Source of the DNA: Glossina fuscipes
Lineage: Eukaryota > Arthropoda > Insecta > Diptera > Glossinidae
Reading direction: 5' to 3'
Assembly (NCBI RefSeq): GCF_014805625.2
Contig: NW_024003472.1
Coordinates: 24,009 to 88,008 of the forward strand
Length of the DNA stretch: 64,000 nt
The notes beneath the pieces are model-generated. The model searched no databases. It was not told the origin of the DNA and saw only the letters and a program-made list of their open reading frames with translations. Shown one piece after another: positions 1 through 10,720 of the stretch. The stretch's first letter is position 1. The number at the start of each line of letters is the position of its first letter. Position numbers and translations under genes: made by a program.

Positions 1-2261
1 ATTTGTATTTATTTATGAATAAAAAAAGATTTTGAGATAAGAATCAAAAAACTTTTGATAACATGAACAGGAGAATGTCTCTCACAATATTAATTGAAGT
101 GAACAGGAGAAGGTCCGCACAAAATAAATCCGCAATAAGCAAGAATAGAACAGCTTATACTCTCTCTTTATGGCAAATAATTCACGTAAATCACTTTTCG
201 TACAAGCATATTCTGTTTTCGTTCGTTTCAAAACTTACAAAACGATAACGGAACTATCTGTATTGTTTCGAAATTGGATACAAGAATAAATTTCCAATTG
301 TCCTTTACATTGTCTAATGATATAATTTTTTTATTCTACTTGCAGAAACCACCTTATTTTAGAAGCCACCATGCTTGTTGCGACAAATTCTCATCCGTTA
401 ACCAGACATATTATAATAATTTGTAGCTAAAAATGTAGCCCAATTGTAACATTTAACTTTTCTATTGTAATATTTGTTACAAACGTAACCCTATAGCATT
501 GTAGCACGTAACGATGCTGAACATAAGAACGATGAATGACTAGCTGTACGAATAATAGGTATGGGTGTACGGTGGGCAGGCCGGCAAAAAAAAGAAAAAA
601 ATTGAAAAACAAAAAATGGAAGACTAGGGAAAATATACAGAGATTTGGACGTAATCAGTAGCAAAATCGGATATGTTGTAAAATTGTGTGAAAAGGGTGT
701 AAAAGTTGATTTAAATTTGCTCAGGACAGAAACAGAAGTCGAAATAAACGACCGGCTGCTAAACATACAAATTACTGACAAAAGGAATCCTTTTTCAAAT
801 TGGTTTTACGATAAAACTTCTACGGAATTTTTATAATTAAGGTTAATTGGTTACAACAAAAAAAATTAAATCTTTTTCAAGTAGAAACAGATTTACCGAG
901 CTTGTTTATTATAATACTTTCTCCACCCTTATTTTTACAAATGTTTAGAATGAAAGCTATCCGAAATTAATAATCATAAAGGCAATATTTCGAGACTTGA
1001 TCAAAATTTATGACGTTATCCTTGTAATCGCTGCAATCGTTTCTTACAAATGGAACATAATCCATGTTCTTGCAAAAACTTTTTTTTATGGACTGTTAAG
1101 CGAAGATTACATGTGAAACCAAATATTGGAACAACGAAAACAGGATTGTGGATAATTGTGGATAGAAAATAAGTAAAATGCAGAAATGAATATTCTTGTT
1201 AAATGTGCTGTAAAAATCAAGTAAATTGGAGAGAGTATTTGCTCGCAGTACATAACAGATCATAAATCTGCTAATTTATTAACGACCCATGCTATAAAAG
1301 GAAAAACGATAGTTTGTGCTTTAAATTCTGATTATCGCAGCATTTCGTCAACGTGGGACTGTTTCCTCATCATATACAAGGTTCGACAGGGATTGTTTTT
1401 TTTCCTATTATTTATGAATTTAAAGAGATGATATTTCAGATAGATTTGAAGATAAAATTATAAATTTGTGCTACAATAAAGGAATATTTTCTGTTTTTTT
1501 TTTTTTAAATTTGTAAAAATATATGATATTCCTATCATTAATGCTTAAAAAAGAAAATGTGCTAATTTAAATCTAATTTAAATAAATATCAGCGGAGAAT
1601 ATAATTAGAGCAGAGTGTATGGTGGCTCTGGAAATAAAATAAGACCAGGTTTCTCTTTTTGCCCGTTGCGAGCTTTTCGACCTTGCTATTTTTTACATAT
1701 ATAGTTTTATTTTGTTCATCACAAACAACACAAAAGTAAAAGAAATTTTAGATAAGCCGACAATTGTACGTTATATAAAAGGCTTGCAAGACAATAAAGG
1801 TAGAGGTTAAAATAATTGATATACAGATATAGTTTATGTTACACAATCTATTATGAAGCAATTAGCTAACCTTTGTTCACAGCAATTGCTTCATCTGAGG
1901 ACAAGTGTTTGCTTTTCAGGAACACTTTTTATGTATCTTGGGGACTGATGAAGTTTAGAGAAATTTTGAGTTTGGAATCAGGCAATTTCTGGGAGTGTGC
2001 CGAGTGATTTTTCTAATTTGGGTGTTAACAAAGCTCCATGAAAAACACTTTATGTTTTTGGCAATATCAGGTTTTTTTCTCCGAAATTTAATAAAAACGG
2101 AATTTAAAATGTTAGAGTAATATTCACATTGTATCCCTTAATAGAACCATAAAAATGAATACGCCTCTCAAAAAGTTGATATATCCTTCTTTGTGGACTG
2201 TGATCATTATGGTTGAAACTGAATATCGAACTTAAACAACCACATGACTTATTTCTATATA
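1..2261. other. AT-rich DNA without a recognisable gene
   Basis: Short open frames occur (for example 645-836 plus and 491-781 minus), but they start at non-ATG codons, overlap on opposite strands and match no family I know. There are A/T homopolymer runs near 1500 and several short AT-rich inverted stretches. I see no RNA gene or element end here. Confidence 0.6.
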
Positions 2262-2850
2262 GAAAAAGCCTTGAAAAGATGTCAAGTAACCTCTAAGGGA
2301 TTCGTAACAGTAGATATTCCTATCGGAAAGCCTTCCTGGAATGGAGAAGTATAAAATTTGATAGCAAAAGCTAAATGCTGACTAACAATTCGCTCAAACA
2401 ATTTACGCAAGACACTCAACTTGGTAATGCGTCTACACTCCTCAACGTGATGCCTGTCTTCAAATTTATGAAACAGAATAAGAATACCAGTCTTCCAACA
2501 CAAAGGAAAAACACTTAAATTCGAAGACTGGTTAAAAATCTTTGAAATAACACCACATAGCTCGATAGGGCATGATGTGAGTATGCACGATGGAATGCCG
2601 TCAGGTCAAGGCGCACAACTATATGTTAGAGACCTCAGACCATGTAAAACGTCGTTTTCTGAAATTACCAAGTTAGCAATCGAAACCGAGCTAAATATCG
2701 TATGGGGATAGTTAACAATTAAATCGGAATTAGCAATTAAAAAATTTCGTCGGAAGCATTCAGCAAAAAGTTTTACGGTTTCAGTATGATCACAGGACTC
2801 GGAAGCATTAAAAGAATTATAGTGAATTTTCTCATAGTCAACTCAGAAGA
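2262..2850 (-). mobile_element. CR1-like LINE fragment (reverse transcriptase part)
   Basis: A degraded piece of the same LINE family found at 42-49 kb. Reading the minus strand from about 2503 to 2282 gives the reverse-transcriptase segment with the signatures KLSVLRKLFERIVSQHLAFA and the position of the family's GFRKGRSTVTNLL motif, here altered to GFPIGISTVTNPL. Upstream in the element (2504-2850) the nucleotide sequence still follows the copy at 47.4-47.65 kb, including the stretch before the RT that contains a run of acidic and serine codons, but the frame is lost. It resembles the 46-49 kb copy more than the 42-45 kb copy in several positions (for example ATAAAATTTGATA near 2350). Both ends are blunt, with no 3' tail, so it is an internal fragment. 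It cannot encode a functional product. Confidence 0.75.
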
Positions 2851-4080
2851 TTTATACTCAATTAATGCTTTAAATGAAAAGGGAATGAAATTGTTATCAC
2901 TCTCTAGAAATACATGTACCCGCGTTAGTTGCCCGATCGAGAAACGATAGGAACGGAAATGTTTGGTCCAACGACTCGAACGATCATCGAAGTCAATTGA
3001 CTCGTACTTTCTTGAAGATTGATTTTTCCAACCTTATCGTATTTCAATTAAAGGGCAGTTATATTTGATTGCGTGTTCCGAAACTTGTCGTTCGTCATGT
3101 CAACTTGTCATCATCGTGTGAGATCAAAACTAGGGACTCCTCGCAGTGCATTATGAATTTCTTTCTAGGCCAAACAGCTCAAACATTATATGAGTGGTAT
3201 AAGGGCGATAAAATTGAATTGAAAAAGTATATAAAGATGTTTCATTTTGTAAACAAATTTACTTCATGTGTTGATACATTAATGATAAAATATGATATCT
3301 CTATAATTTAAGTTGAAAATATTATACCGATATTTGTAACGTGGTTTTTTCCCAAGTTGTATTGCGTGAGTTAAGCTCGTCTAGATTTAGGCTTCGTATT
3401 ATAGACAATTTAAAAGAAAAGACAGGCTCTGAGGTGTTAAGTTGCACTTTCTTAGTATAACTTCTTCTTAAGCTGATGCTTACAGATTGCTCTCACACCA
3501 CCAGAAGGTATATGAAGGCGTATAAACTTAGACTACCACAGGAATGGCAACTGTGCCACGGGCCTTTACTCTTACCAGCTCACTATACTTTGTCTAACTC
3601 TTAAGCGATCAATGTCAAGCAACCAAGCGTAACTACCATTCTACATTCTTAATATGATGAAGAGCTAAAAAACTTGGAAAGCGCGAGCCACTTTAGCAGA
3701 CTACCACAGAGCCCACATGGTAGTCGTCAAAGCAAACAACGTAGTAACAACCTTTCGATATGGCTGAAAGTATAGTTGTGAACCTCTGAAACAATACGTG
3801 CAGTCTACCTCATGCTGCCTAGTAGCAGTAGGCCCAAATATATATGCTACAAAGTAGAGTAAGGGAGTCGGTATGAACGCACTAGGAACCGATATGACCT
3901 TGCCAAATTGAAGCCACCGGTCATCTGAACAATTATGCCTCTTGCTGCGGTTCTTATAACATTATTATCATGGTCCCCATCCCTCCTCTTATAAACAATC
4001 ACCCATTCGTTGGAAGGTAATCTCAGAATAACATTTTAACCAAACAAAATATATGAAATATTTATAAGGAAAGTTATAAT
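2851..4080. other. Unassigned DNA, partly GC-richer
   Basis: No gene could be supported. The stretch 3460-4020 is less AT-rich than its surroundings and has CpG-containing words, as old coding or transposon DNA would, but all six frames are broken. The 80-codon frame at 3069-3311 has a non-ATG start and no recognisable content. Confidence 0.5.
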
Positions 4081-4093
4081 ATAAAATACTAAT
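4081..4093. repeat. Target site duplication, 5' side of I-element
   Basis: ATAAAATACTAAT here matches ATAAAACACTAAT at 8841-8853 with one mismatch in 13. The right copy directly follows the (TAA)n tail of the LINE, so this is a plausible target site duplication that places the element's 5' end at about 4094. The words are AT-rich, so a chance match cannot be excluded. Confidence 0.55.
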
Positions 4094-4411
4094 GTCAGAA
4101 CGGCAACTCTGTTCAAGCTCTGTGGTCATATTTTTCTCTTTGTGAAAAAATTTTTGCAAAATATTCTTCTATTTCATTTCTTTAATGCGTTATACGTTTT
4201 TAAAAGTTTTCAAATTCACTAAAATTTATTGAACTTTTTGTGTGTTTATTGCGAAAACTGTTCATCGCGGATACCGTACGTATTTTCTTTTAAATACATT
4301 AAAAAAAAAAAAAAATTAAAAACATCTGAGATTTTATCCAGTAGTTTCCCAAACCTTTTAAAGTGAGTGGTTATTTCACAAATAATAAACAATAGACAAC
4401 AATAAGGCATA

Positions 4412-5715
4412 ATGGCCCCGGGCCCGCCAGATAAAAACTCGAATAGATTTCATCTATTAGGCGACACATCCCCCCAAAGAAAAAAATTCCGATTTTCCGG
4501 TGTTGTCAATCAGTGATATAACTCCTATTGATAAAAATATATTGTTATTTCTTCAACCGATGCTAGAATAACAATTTCCCAAATTAGCCCCTTTGCTATA
4601 AAAAAAGCTCTAGATAGCATTACAACATACATCGACTCCATCTCGATTCTACGCGATGGGAATTTACTGGTCCTCGCTGGGAACCCCCGCGCAACCGAAA
4701 AGCTCATAAAGGCCAAATCTTTAGCTAATCTATGTGCTATTTCAGCTAAACTACATGAGAAACTTAACTCGGTTCGAGGCGTAATTTATGCCCCTTGCTT
4801 AAAGCATGTGCCGGAAGATGAAATTGTCCGCGAAATGGGCAATCAAGGAGTGAGTGAAGTATATAAATTCACCAAACTGAATGATGACGGAAAACACGCT
4901 CTCCTACAGGAAGGATTATTTTAACTTTTGATCGCTATCGATTACCGCGAACAGTTGATGTAGTATAAATGTAAAGTAGAACTATACATCCCAAATCCTA
5001 TGAGGTGTAAACATTGCCAACGCCTGGGTCATACGGCAAAAAGATGCACTAGTGCTGCATCTTGTGCTAACTGTGGTTATCCTGCACATGCTGAAAGCTG
5101 TACCCGTAGTTTCTGCATAAATTGCAATGATCAACACTCTGCGTTAGACAAACAATGCCCACGTTTTGTACAGATGCGTGAAATACTAAAAATCAAAACA
5201 GAAAATTATTGTAGCATGAGCGAAGCGCGACGCACATACCGGGAAAGAAATCCATCTGTAGCCCAAGGAATTGGCAAAAGTAATACCTACGCTGCTGTTG
5301 CCTCGCAAAACAAGCCTAGTAAGACTTTAACTCCAACTGCTTCCAATGAAAAACCTGTTCCACCATTAACCAAAAATTATATTGCGAAATCAGTTACATC
5401 CACCGCCAAAGATAATATTGAAAAAACCAAAGCAACTGCAAATATTGAAAAAATTAAAACAACAATACATATGCTAAAATCTAATATACCAAATTCTCCA
5501 GAATCTCCAGCTCTCAACTTTACTCAACAAATCACAAGTGGTAATGAATCCATTCTTTCATCCACTAATCAACCTTCAATTTCAAATTATTCACGTGCGC
5601 CAACTCGTTGCGCTTCAAATGTACCAAATCACCTAAGTACAGATTATTCTGCTGGTAACAATAAATCATTCACGAAAAATTCCTATAGCGACCTTCTCGA
5701 CGGAGACGCTGTCCT
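4412..5715 (+). pseudogene. I-element ORF1 (Gag-like nucleic-acid-binding protein), broken
   Basis: ORF1 of I elements encodes the RNA-binding protein that packages the element transcript. An ATG at 4412 in a reasonable context opens a frame with a residue pattern typical of the N-terminus (NRFHLLGD, then SPQRKKFRFS). The frame is lost around 4515, and a second frame is readable from about 4590 to 4921 (PFAIKKAL through DDGKHALLQEG), ending at TAA 4922-4924. A third is open from about 4984 through 5755. Three CCHC knuckles lie at 5000-5160: CKHCQRLGHTAKRC, CANCGYPAHAESC and CINCNDQHSALDKQC. A polar Ser/Thr/Asn-rich tail follows, as usual for the family. Near 5710-5725 the codons pass into ORF2-type sequence in another frame, so the natural C-terminus is lost with the deletion. 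At least two frameshifts and one stop make this a pseudogene. Confidence 0.8.
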
Positions 5716-8706
5716 CTGCTACTCCAGCAAAACAGGCCAAACTCCTCCTAGATAAAGCGGATTGGATCAATTACTCCAAACAGGTGGAGTCATTTTTGAA
5801 TTCAAAGCCATTAAACGGGAACTGCAACCATGATGCTGCTATTATGTCTAAAGCGATTCACGCGGCTGCTCATCTTTCTATTTCTCAAACCAACACCTCT
5901 TTTAAACGAGCTAGGGTTCCTTGGTGGAACAACATGCTTTCGTTTTTGAGGAAAAATAAAATGGATCTATGGCACTGCTTTAAGAGATGTCCTGATCAGG
6001 ATCATTTGTTATTATACAAAAAGGCCAATGCTCGATTCAGGAAAGAACCATGAAAATCAAAGGCTCTTAGTTTTGAACTTTTTCGAGAGGAATTCACAGA
6101 AATACATCAATGAACAAAATCAACAGACTTAATGAGACTTCAAATCTGAACGAAATCTCTGCCATCTGCACTCCCAATGGAACTTTAACTGATGCAGATG
6201 AGATTTCTAATTACTTTGGAAAAGTGTGGTGCGAATACTTCTCTGACAACAACTTCTCCAGTGCTTTCATCGAAAATAAAAGCACTCCAATATCTCTTTC
6301 AAATTGTATTGACAGATGTGCCATGTCCCTGGAAAATTGCATATCCACCTTAGAACTTGGAAGTTGTGTCTCCAATTTGAAGGGGAGGACACCTGGTCTA
6401 GACCGCATCTCATACCAAATGATCAGCGCTATGTCTAAGTCTAGTGAAAAGAAATTACTGGGTGGTATTTTTGACTGGCCATGTACCCAACATGTGGAAA
6501 CTGGCTACAGATGTTCCAATTCCTAAGTCAAAAAATGTTTCCATCGCATCAAATTATCGCCCAATATCTCTTTTATCTTGCCTCTCTAAGATAGTAGAGA
6601 AGATTGTGGTATATAGATTATCTTAGTTTCTTGAGTCCAGGAACCTGATAACAAAGCAACAAGTTGATTTCAAGCGGGTTAGAGGGTGCATCGACGCTCT
6701 GTTACATATTGATTATTTCACAAGCAAAGCAATTTCCGAACGAAATCACGTAACAATTCTCTCAATTGATTTCGAAAAAGCATTTGATAGAGTTGGTCTT
6801 CATGTTATCTTAAGACTCTTGAAATCATGGAATGTTGGACCCAAATTCTTCAACTACATCAAATCATTCATGTCGCATCGGCGGTTCAAAGTTAGAATCA
6901 ACAATCATCTTTCTGATTCCTTTCCGCTAAAGAATGGCATTCCGCAAGGATCTCCTCTCTCTGTCACGCTTTTCCAGATCGCTTTCAACGAATTTAGCAA
7001 AATTCTTTGCCGTGTACCAAGAGTGGAACATTGCCTCTACGCGGACGATGTATACATTTTTACAAAAGAAAAAGACAACACGAAAGCAATCATCATCCTC
7101 GAATCTATTGCATGTGAGATCTCCACATGGGCAAACTCGTCAGGAGCTAAAATTTCTATACAAAAATCAAAAAAAATGCACATCTGTCGAAAACAAATGT
7201 GCGATGCAGGAAACCTACTGATGCACATTAACGACTTACCAGTACTAAATGTGCAGACGCTCCATGTTCTCGGGCTCACGTTTTCCAACAATTATCGTTG
7301 GAAAGCACACTGCCTTCGGTTAAAAAACTCCCTTTTAAAAAGGGTAAATTTCATACAGTACGTTACTTGGAGAAGCCATGCGCATATTAACACTATTACT
7401 TATCCTACCAAAATGCTTGTGTTAAGCAAAATTGGCTACGCTTTAATAATTTATGGCAATAGCTGCAAATCTAATATCAACATCCTTAAACCGGTCTACC
7501 ACCAAGCAGTCAGAGCAAGTTGTTATGCTTTTCGGACGACGCCCATAAATAATATTGTAATCGAAACTGGTCTCCCAACTCTAGATAATATACTTTATGA
7601 ATTAAAAGCCAAAATAGTCCCCAAGCTTCTTAATTCAAACAAATCTATTCTCGGTGATGACGTGAGAAAGATTATTATTGCGAAGAAAATTCCAAATTCA
7701 CCATCTGCAATTGACTATTGTTTGTACGTCGCAAAGGAATTGGACATTCCCTTAAAAATTTCCCGCTCTTTTGGTGTTAAACCTCCCTGGATTTTGAAAG
7801 ACTGCTCTTTTGACATTTCGCTGTCTATGCACAAGAAAGAAAATACACCAAATTTCGTCTTCAGGAATCTAATAGCTGAAAAAACCCAAGTATTGGAGAG
7901 TACTGGTTGGAATATTTTATACACAGACGGCTCAAAATCTTCTGGCCTGCCTCCTGCTTGTGCTATGGTTGATGCTACAGGACGAGTTCTTCTCAACCAC
8001 ATATTTCACGAAAGTACTTCAACTTTCACAACCGAAGCCAGAGCTATTCTACACGCTGCCAACCTTGCCCATAAAAACAAACTCAAAACCGTCATTGTTA
8101 CCGGCAGTTGTACAAGCTACTCGGAACCCTTCGACTTCGAGATGGAGCACCATCAACAAATTAAGGAATATAATTACTACACCCGACGGAAAAATTGAAA
8201 TGTTATGGGTACCAAGTCACATCGGTTTACTGGGAAATGAGCAGGCTGATCGAGCGGCAAAGTATGCTGCTTCTGCTCCTCTAATAATGGATGATGTCAT
8301 GGAAAAGTTGGATCTTCAAAGACACATTGGAAGAAAAGTTAAAGAGAAAATTGCAGAAGGAAATTTACAATACCATCATCAACACTATTCTTGCATTAAC
8401 CCTCAATTAACTCCACCTCTATATCCAACAAATGTTGAGAAAACCAAGATCCAAACATTTTCGAGAATTCGCCCTGGTCATACAATTGCAACTCACCAAT
8501 GGATCCTGAAGAAGTCTTCCTCCCCAATCTGCTGTTGTGGACTAATTCTTACTATAAAGCACATTCTCTGCGACTGCCTTAACTTTTCCTCGGCTAGAAG
8601 TATTGCATTTGGAACGATTAACCCTTTGAACATTCTACAATCAGCTTCAGAACAGAATATCAATTCTATACATTACTTTATTAATACTACTAAGCTCATT
8701 ATCTAA
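5716..8706 (+). pseudogene. I-element ORF2 (RT and RNase H), endonuclease deleted
   Basis: Readable from about 5720 in the linker that precedes the RT (AKLLLDKADWINYSKQ, then RVPWWNNML). TGA at 6051-6053 is followed by a further stop and frameshift near 6108-6115 and another frameshift near 6465. From 6444 one frame runs to 8198, interrupted only by TAG at 6624-6626. RT landmarks are NYRPISLLS, the first catalytic Asp in IDFEKAFDRVG (about 6766), GIPQGSPLS and the catalytic YADD at 7038-7049. RNase H begins at YTDGSKSSG (about 7920) with TEARAILHA after it. The frame shifts near 8103-8115, exactly where the third acidic residue is expected, and continues as EMLWVPSHIGLLGNEQADRA to the stop at 8704-8706. 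A CCHC-like Cys/His cluster (about 8527-8580) closes the protein. The apurinic-type endonuclease, normally about 230 residues at the N-terminus, is absent. Confidence 0.85.
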
Positions 8707-8817
8707 TGTACATTTTATTATTATTATTATTATTTTTTTTTAATTAGAGCCGATAGCCTGTGTTGCTAGTGCTCAATGTCTTTTTTTAATCTAAGTATTC
8801 ATTTCTTTAGTCTAAAA

Positions 8818-8843
8818 TTATAATAATAATAATAATAATAATA
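8818..8843 (+). repeat. (TAA)n tail, 3' end of I-element
   Basis: About eight TAA/ATA units directly before the right target duplication. A TAA-repeat end rather than poly(A) is characteristic of I elements. A separate TTA run at 8717-8733, just after the ORF2 stop, lies inside the 3' UTR. Confidence 0.85.
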
Positions 8844-8853
8844 AAACACTAAT
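8841..8853. repeat. Target site duplication, 3' side of I-element
   Basis: Partner of 4081-4093 with one mismatch in 13. It overlaps the last bases of the TAA tail, so the exact junction is ambiguous by a few bases. Confidence 0.55.
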
Positions 8854-10060
8854 ATGATCATAATGTAAGAAATCCATAATACTGATTAACCCTAAGATAC
8901 ACGTTATTATAATTAAAGATTAATAGCACTATAATGTGAAATGTAGATTAATGCTAGGATAAAATGATAATAACTAATTATATGAATTATAAAATCTTGT
9001 TGATCAGAATTTGAATTTTATTCACAAAATGCGCTCCTCGTCTGCATGTAGATCGGCTTTTTCTTCTTCGGCTCTTTCTTTAGTTATTTTTTAAGCCTAG
9101 ATGTTTGTTTCGTTTCATTCGCCTAAATATATCAGCTGATCAAGTTGTCAGCGCTATCTATTATTATTCTAACACAATCGGAGTTCTAGTGGCAGACTTT
9201 TTAGCAAAAATGTTTATTAAGGTGTTAGCATATAACAAGGAAACTAATAATATAAAATATAAAAATATTATAAAATCTAAAAAATATAAAATATAAATTA
9301 ATAATATAACACAGATAAAATGAATAAAACTATAATTTTATAATATGAAATTATAAAATACGGATTAATAATAATACTTGATATTATAGACGTAATTATA
9401 ACGTTAAACTGGCACAAAAAACAATATTAATTAACAAATCGGTCTGTTGTTGAAGGTGGTTAGGAAAGGGATAGAGATGTCAATATATTGATATGTGTAT
9501 ATATGAAGTATTAAATATTCTAAGCACATATGTGTATATATGTAGACAGTCATACACGTAAACAAATAAATTTTGTAAGTTGAAACGTTGACGAGTGATG
9601 TCACCGAAATAGGTTGCTCTAGCAACGGAATTATAGTAATGAAACGAAATTAAATATTGTGTTTTGGCAACTCTACCAGCTTGTACGTCTTCTCAAAACA
9701 AAAAGAAGAGAAAGGACGGAGGTTAGAAAAATGATAGAATTAAAGATTACTCGCTTACGAGAAGAACGTTTCTGATTTCAAAAAATGAAATGTTATTAAA
9801 TTGAAAAATAAACCCAAAATCGTCAGTATCTGATAATTGACTCCCAATGAAAAGGATTTAACCCTACCAGTACCATTGTTACCAATAATCGGGCGGTAGT
9901 TTCTTTTTTTCAAGCTAAGAACCAAAGACAATATAAGTTTCAAAATGGTTTGCATGGTCAAGCCGAATTTATGGAAACTTCCCGTTTTAAAGGACCAACC
10001 AATTCACATAATGGTGAAAATGTGAACTTTAGAGACAATTTAAGAGTCGGGCAGCAATAA
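8854..10060. other. AT-rich DNA without a recognisable gene
   Basis: Very AT-rich, with clustered TATAAAATATAA words at 9240-9420. The open frames at 9105-9296 plus and 9431-9961 minus are low in complexity and have no recognisable content. The start of the gypsy relic may reach back to about 9960. Confidence 0.55.
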
Positions 10061-10071
10061 GACTCTTCTCC

Positions 10072-10720
10072 GAGAAAAGTAAATTTTTTAATCCTGAAGT
10101 AAAACATTTGGGATTCTTTGTGCCAAATGAAGACATTAAAATATCCTTACCCGAAGTTGATACAACTCAACATAACCTTGTACCCGCTACGTTATTAGGA
10201 ATTAGATCATTCCTCGGCTTGAGCAGTTACTATGATTGTTTTATTGAGGACCATGTCAGTATTACAGTCTAACCTTTCTACGCAAGGGGGAAAGGGAAAA
10301 ATGCGTACCACCCAATGTAAACAAATCAAAATTAAGCTTTGGTAATAACCATTACAAACCATTGAAAAATTAAAACATATTTTAACATCAGAGGATGTTA
10401 TAGTAATGTAACCTGATTTCAACAAATCATTTGGTGTCTACGCAACATGTCCTTATAATGCAGAATGAACATAGTACTTTTGCGAATAAAACGAAGCATA
10501 TTATCCAATTCGTCAACAAAGAAGTTCTTATAAAAAAAACCAAGATGAACAAACAAGCTTGACATACATTCACCAAAGATTGGTTAAGATTTTTCTAGCG
10601 AGAACATTTCGACACTACAAAATTTGTGGTGAACATTTTTGACCGAAGTGAACAAAAAGAAAAAACAACGACGGAGCATCATCGCGCGCATAGCACAATG
10701 TATAATAAGCCCTGTTGGAC
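10072..10720 (+). pseudogene. Ty3/gypsy pol relic (RT, RNase H, start of integrase)
   Basis: A decayed polyprotein of a gypsy-type LTR retrotransposon. From 10072 the plus strand reads EKSKFF, VKHLGFFV and then IRSFLGLSSYYDCFIEDH up to a stop at 10270-10272. This is the thumb/connection segment of gypsy RT that normally lies about 30 residues after the YxDD motif. A second piece in another frame, from about 10363, reads IEKLKHILTSEDVIV, a stop, then PDFNKSFGVYAT, the beginning of the RNase H domain. A third short piece near 10650-10710 contains EHHRAHS, as in the zinc-binding region before integrase. The catalytic RT core, the integrase core and LTRs are not seen. A purine run near 10846-10860 could be an old polypurine tract, but this is weak. 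Confidence 0.7.

Larger units (their letters stand above)
4094..8845 (+). mobile_element. I-clade non-LTR retrotransposon, degenerate
   Basis: A LINE of about 4.75 kb with the architecture of the Drosophila I factor: a 5' leader, an ORF1 with three CCHC zinc knuckles, an ORF2 with reverse transcriptase followed by RNase H, and a 3' end of about eight TAA units. The presence of an RNase H domain and the TAA tail separate it from CR1/Jockey elements. The expected endonuclease at the start of ORF2 is missing; ORF1 sequence runs directly into the linker that precedes the RT. Several frameshifts and stops make it non-autonomous. The putative 5' end contains GGCAACTCTG at 4102-4111, a word also found at the 5' end of the CR1-like copy at 45.8 kb. 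The flanking 13-bp duplication suggests a full-length insertion that later lost internal sequence. Confidence 0.85.

Noticed and set aside
3460..4020. GC-richer region considered as a decayed transposon gene
   Set aside because: All frames are broken and I could not match any motif with confidence.
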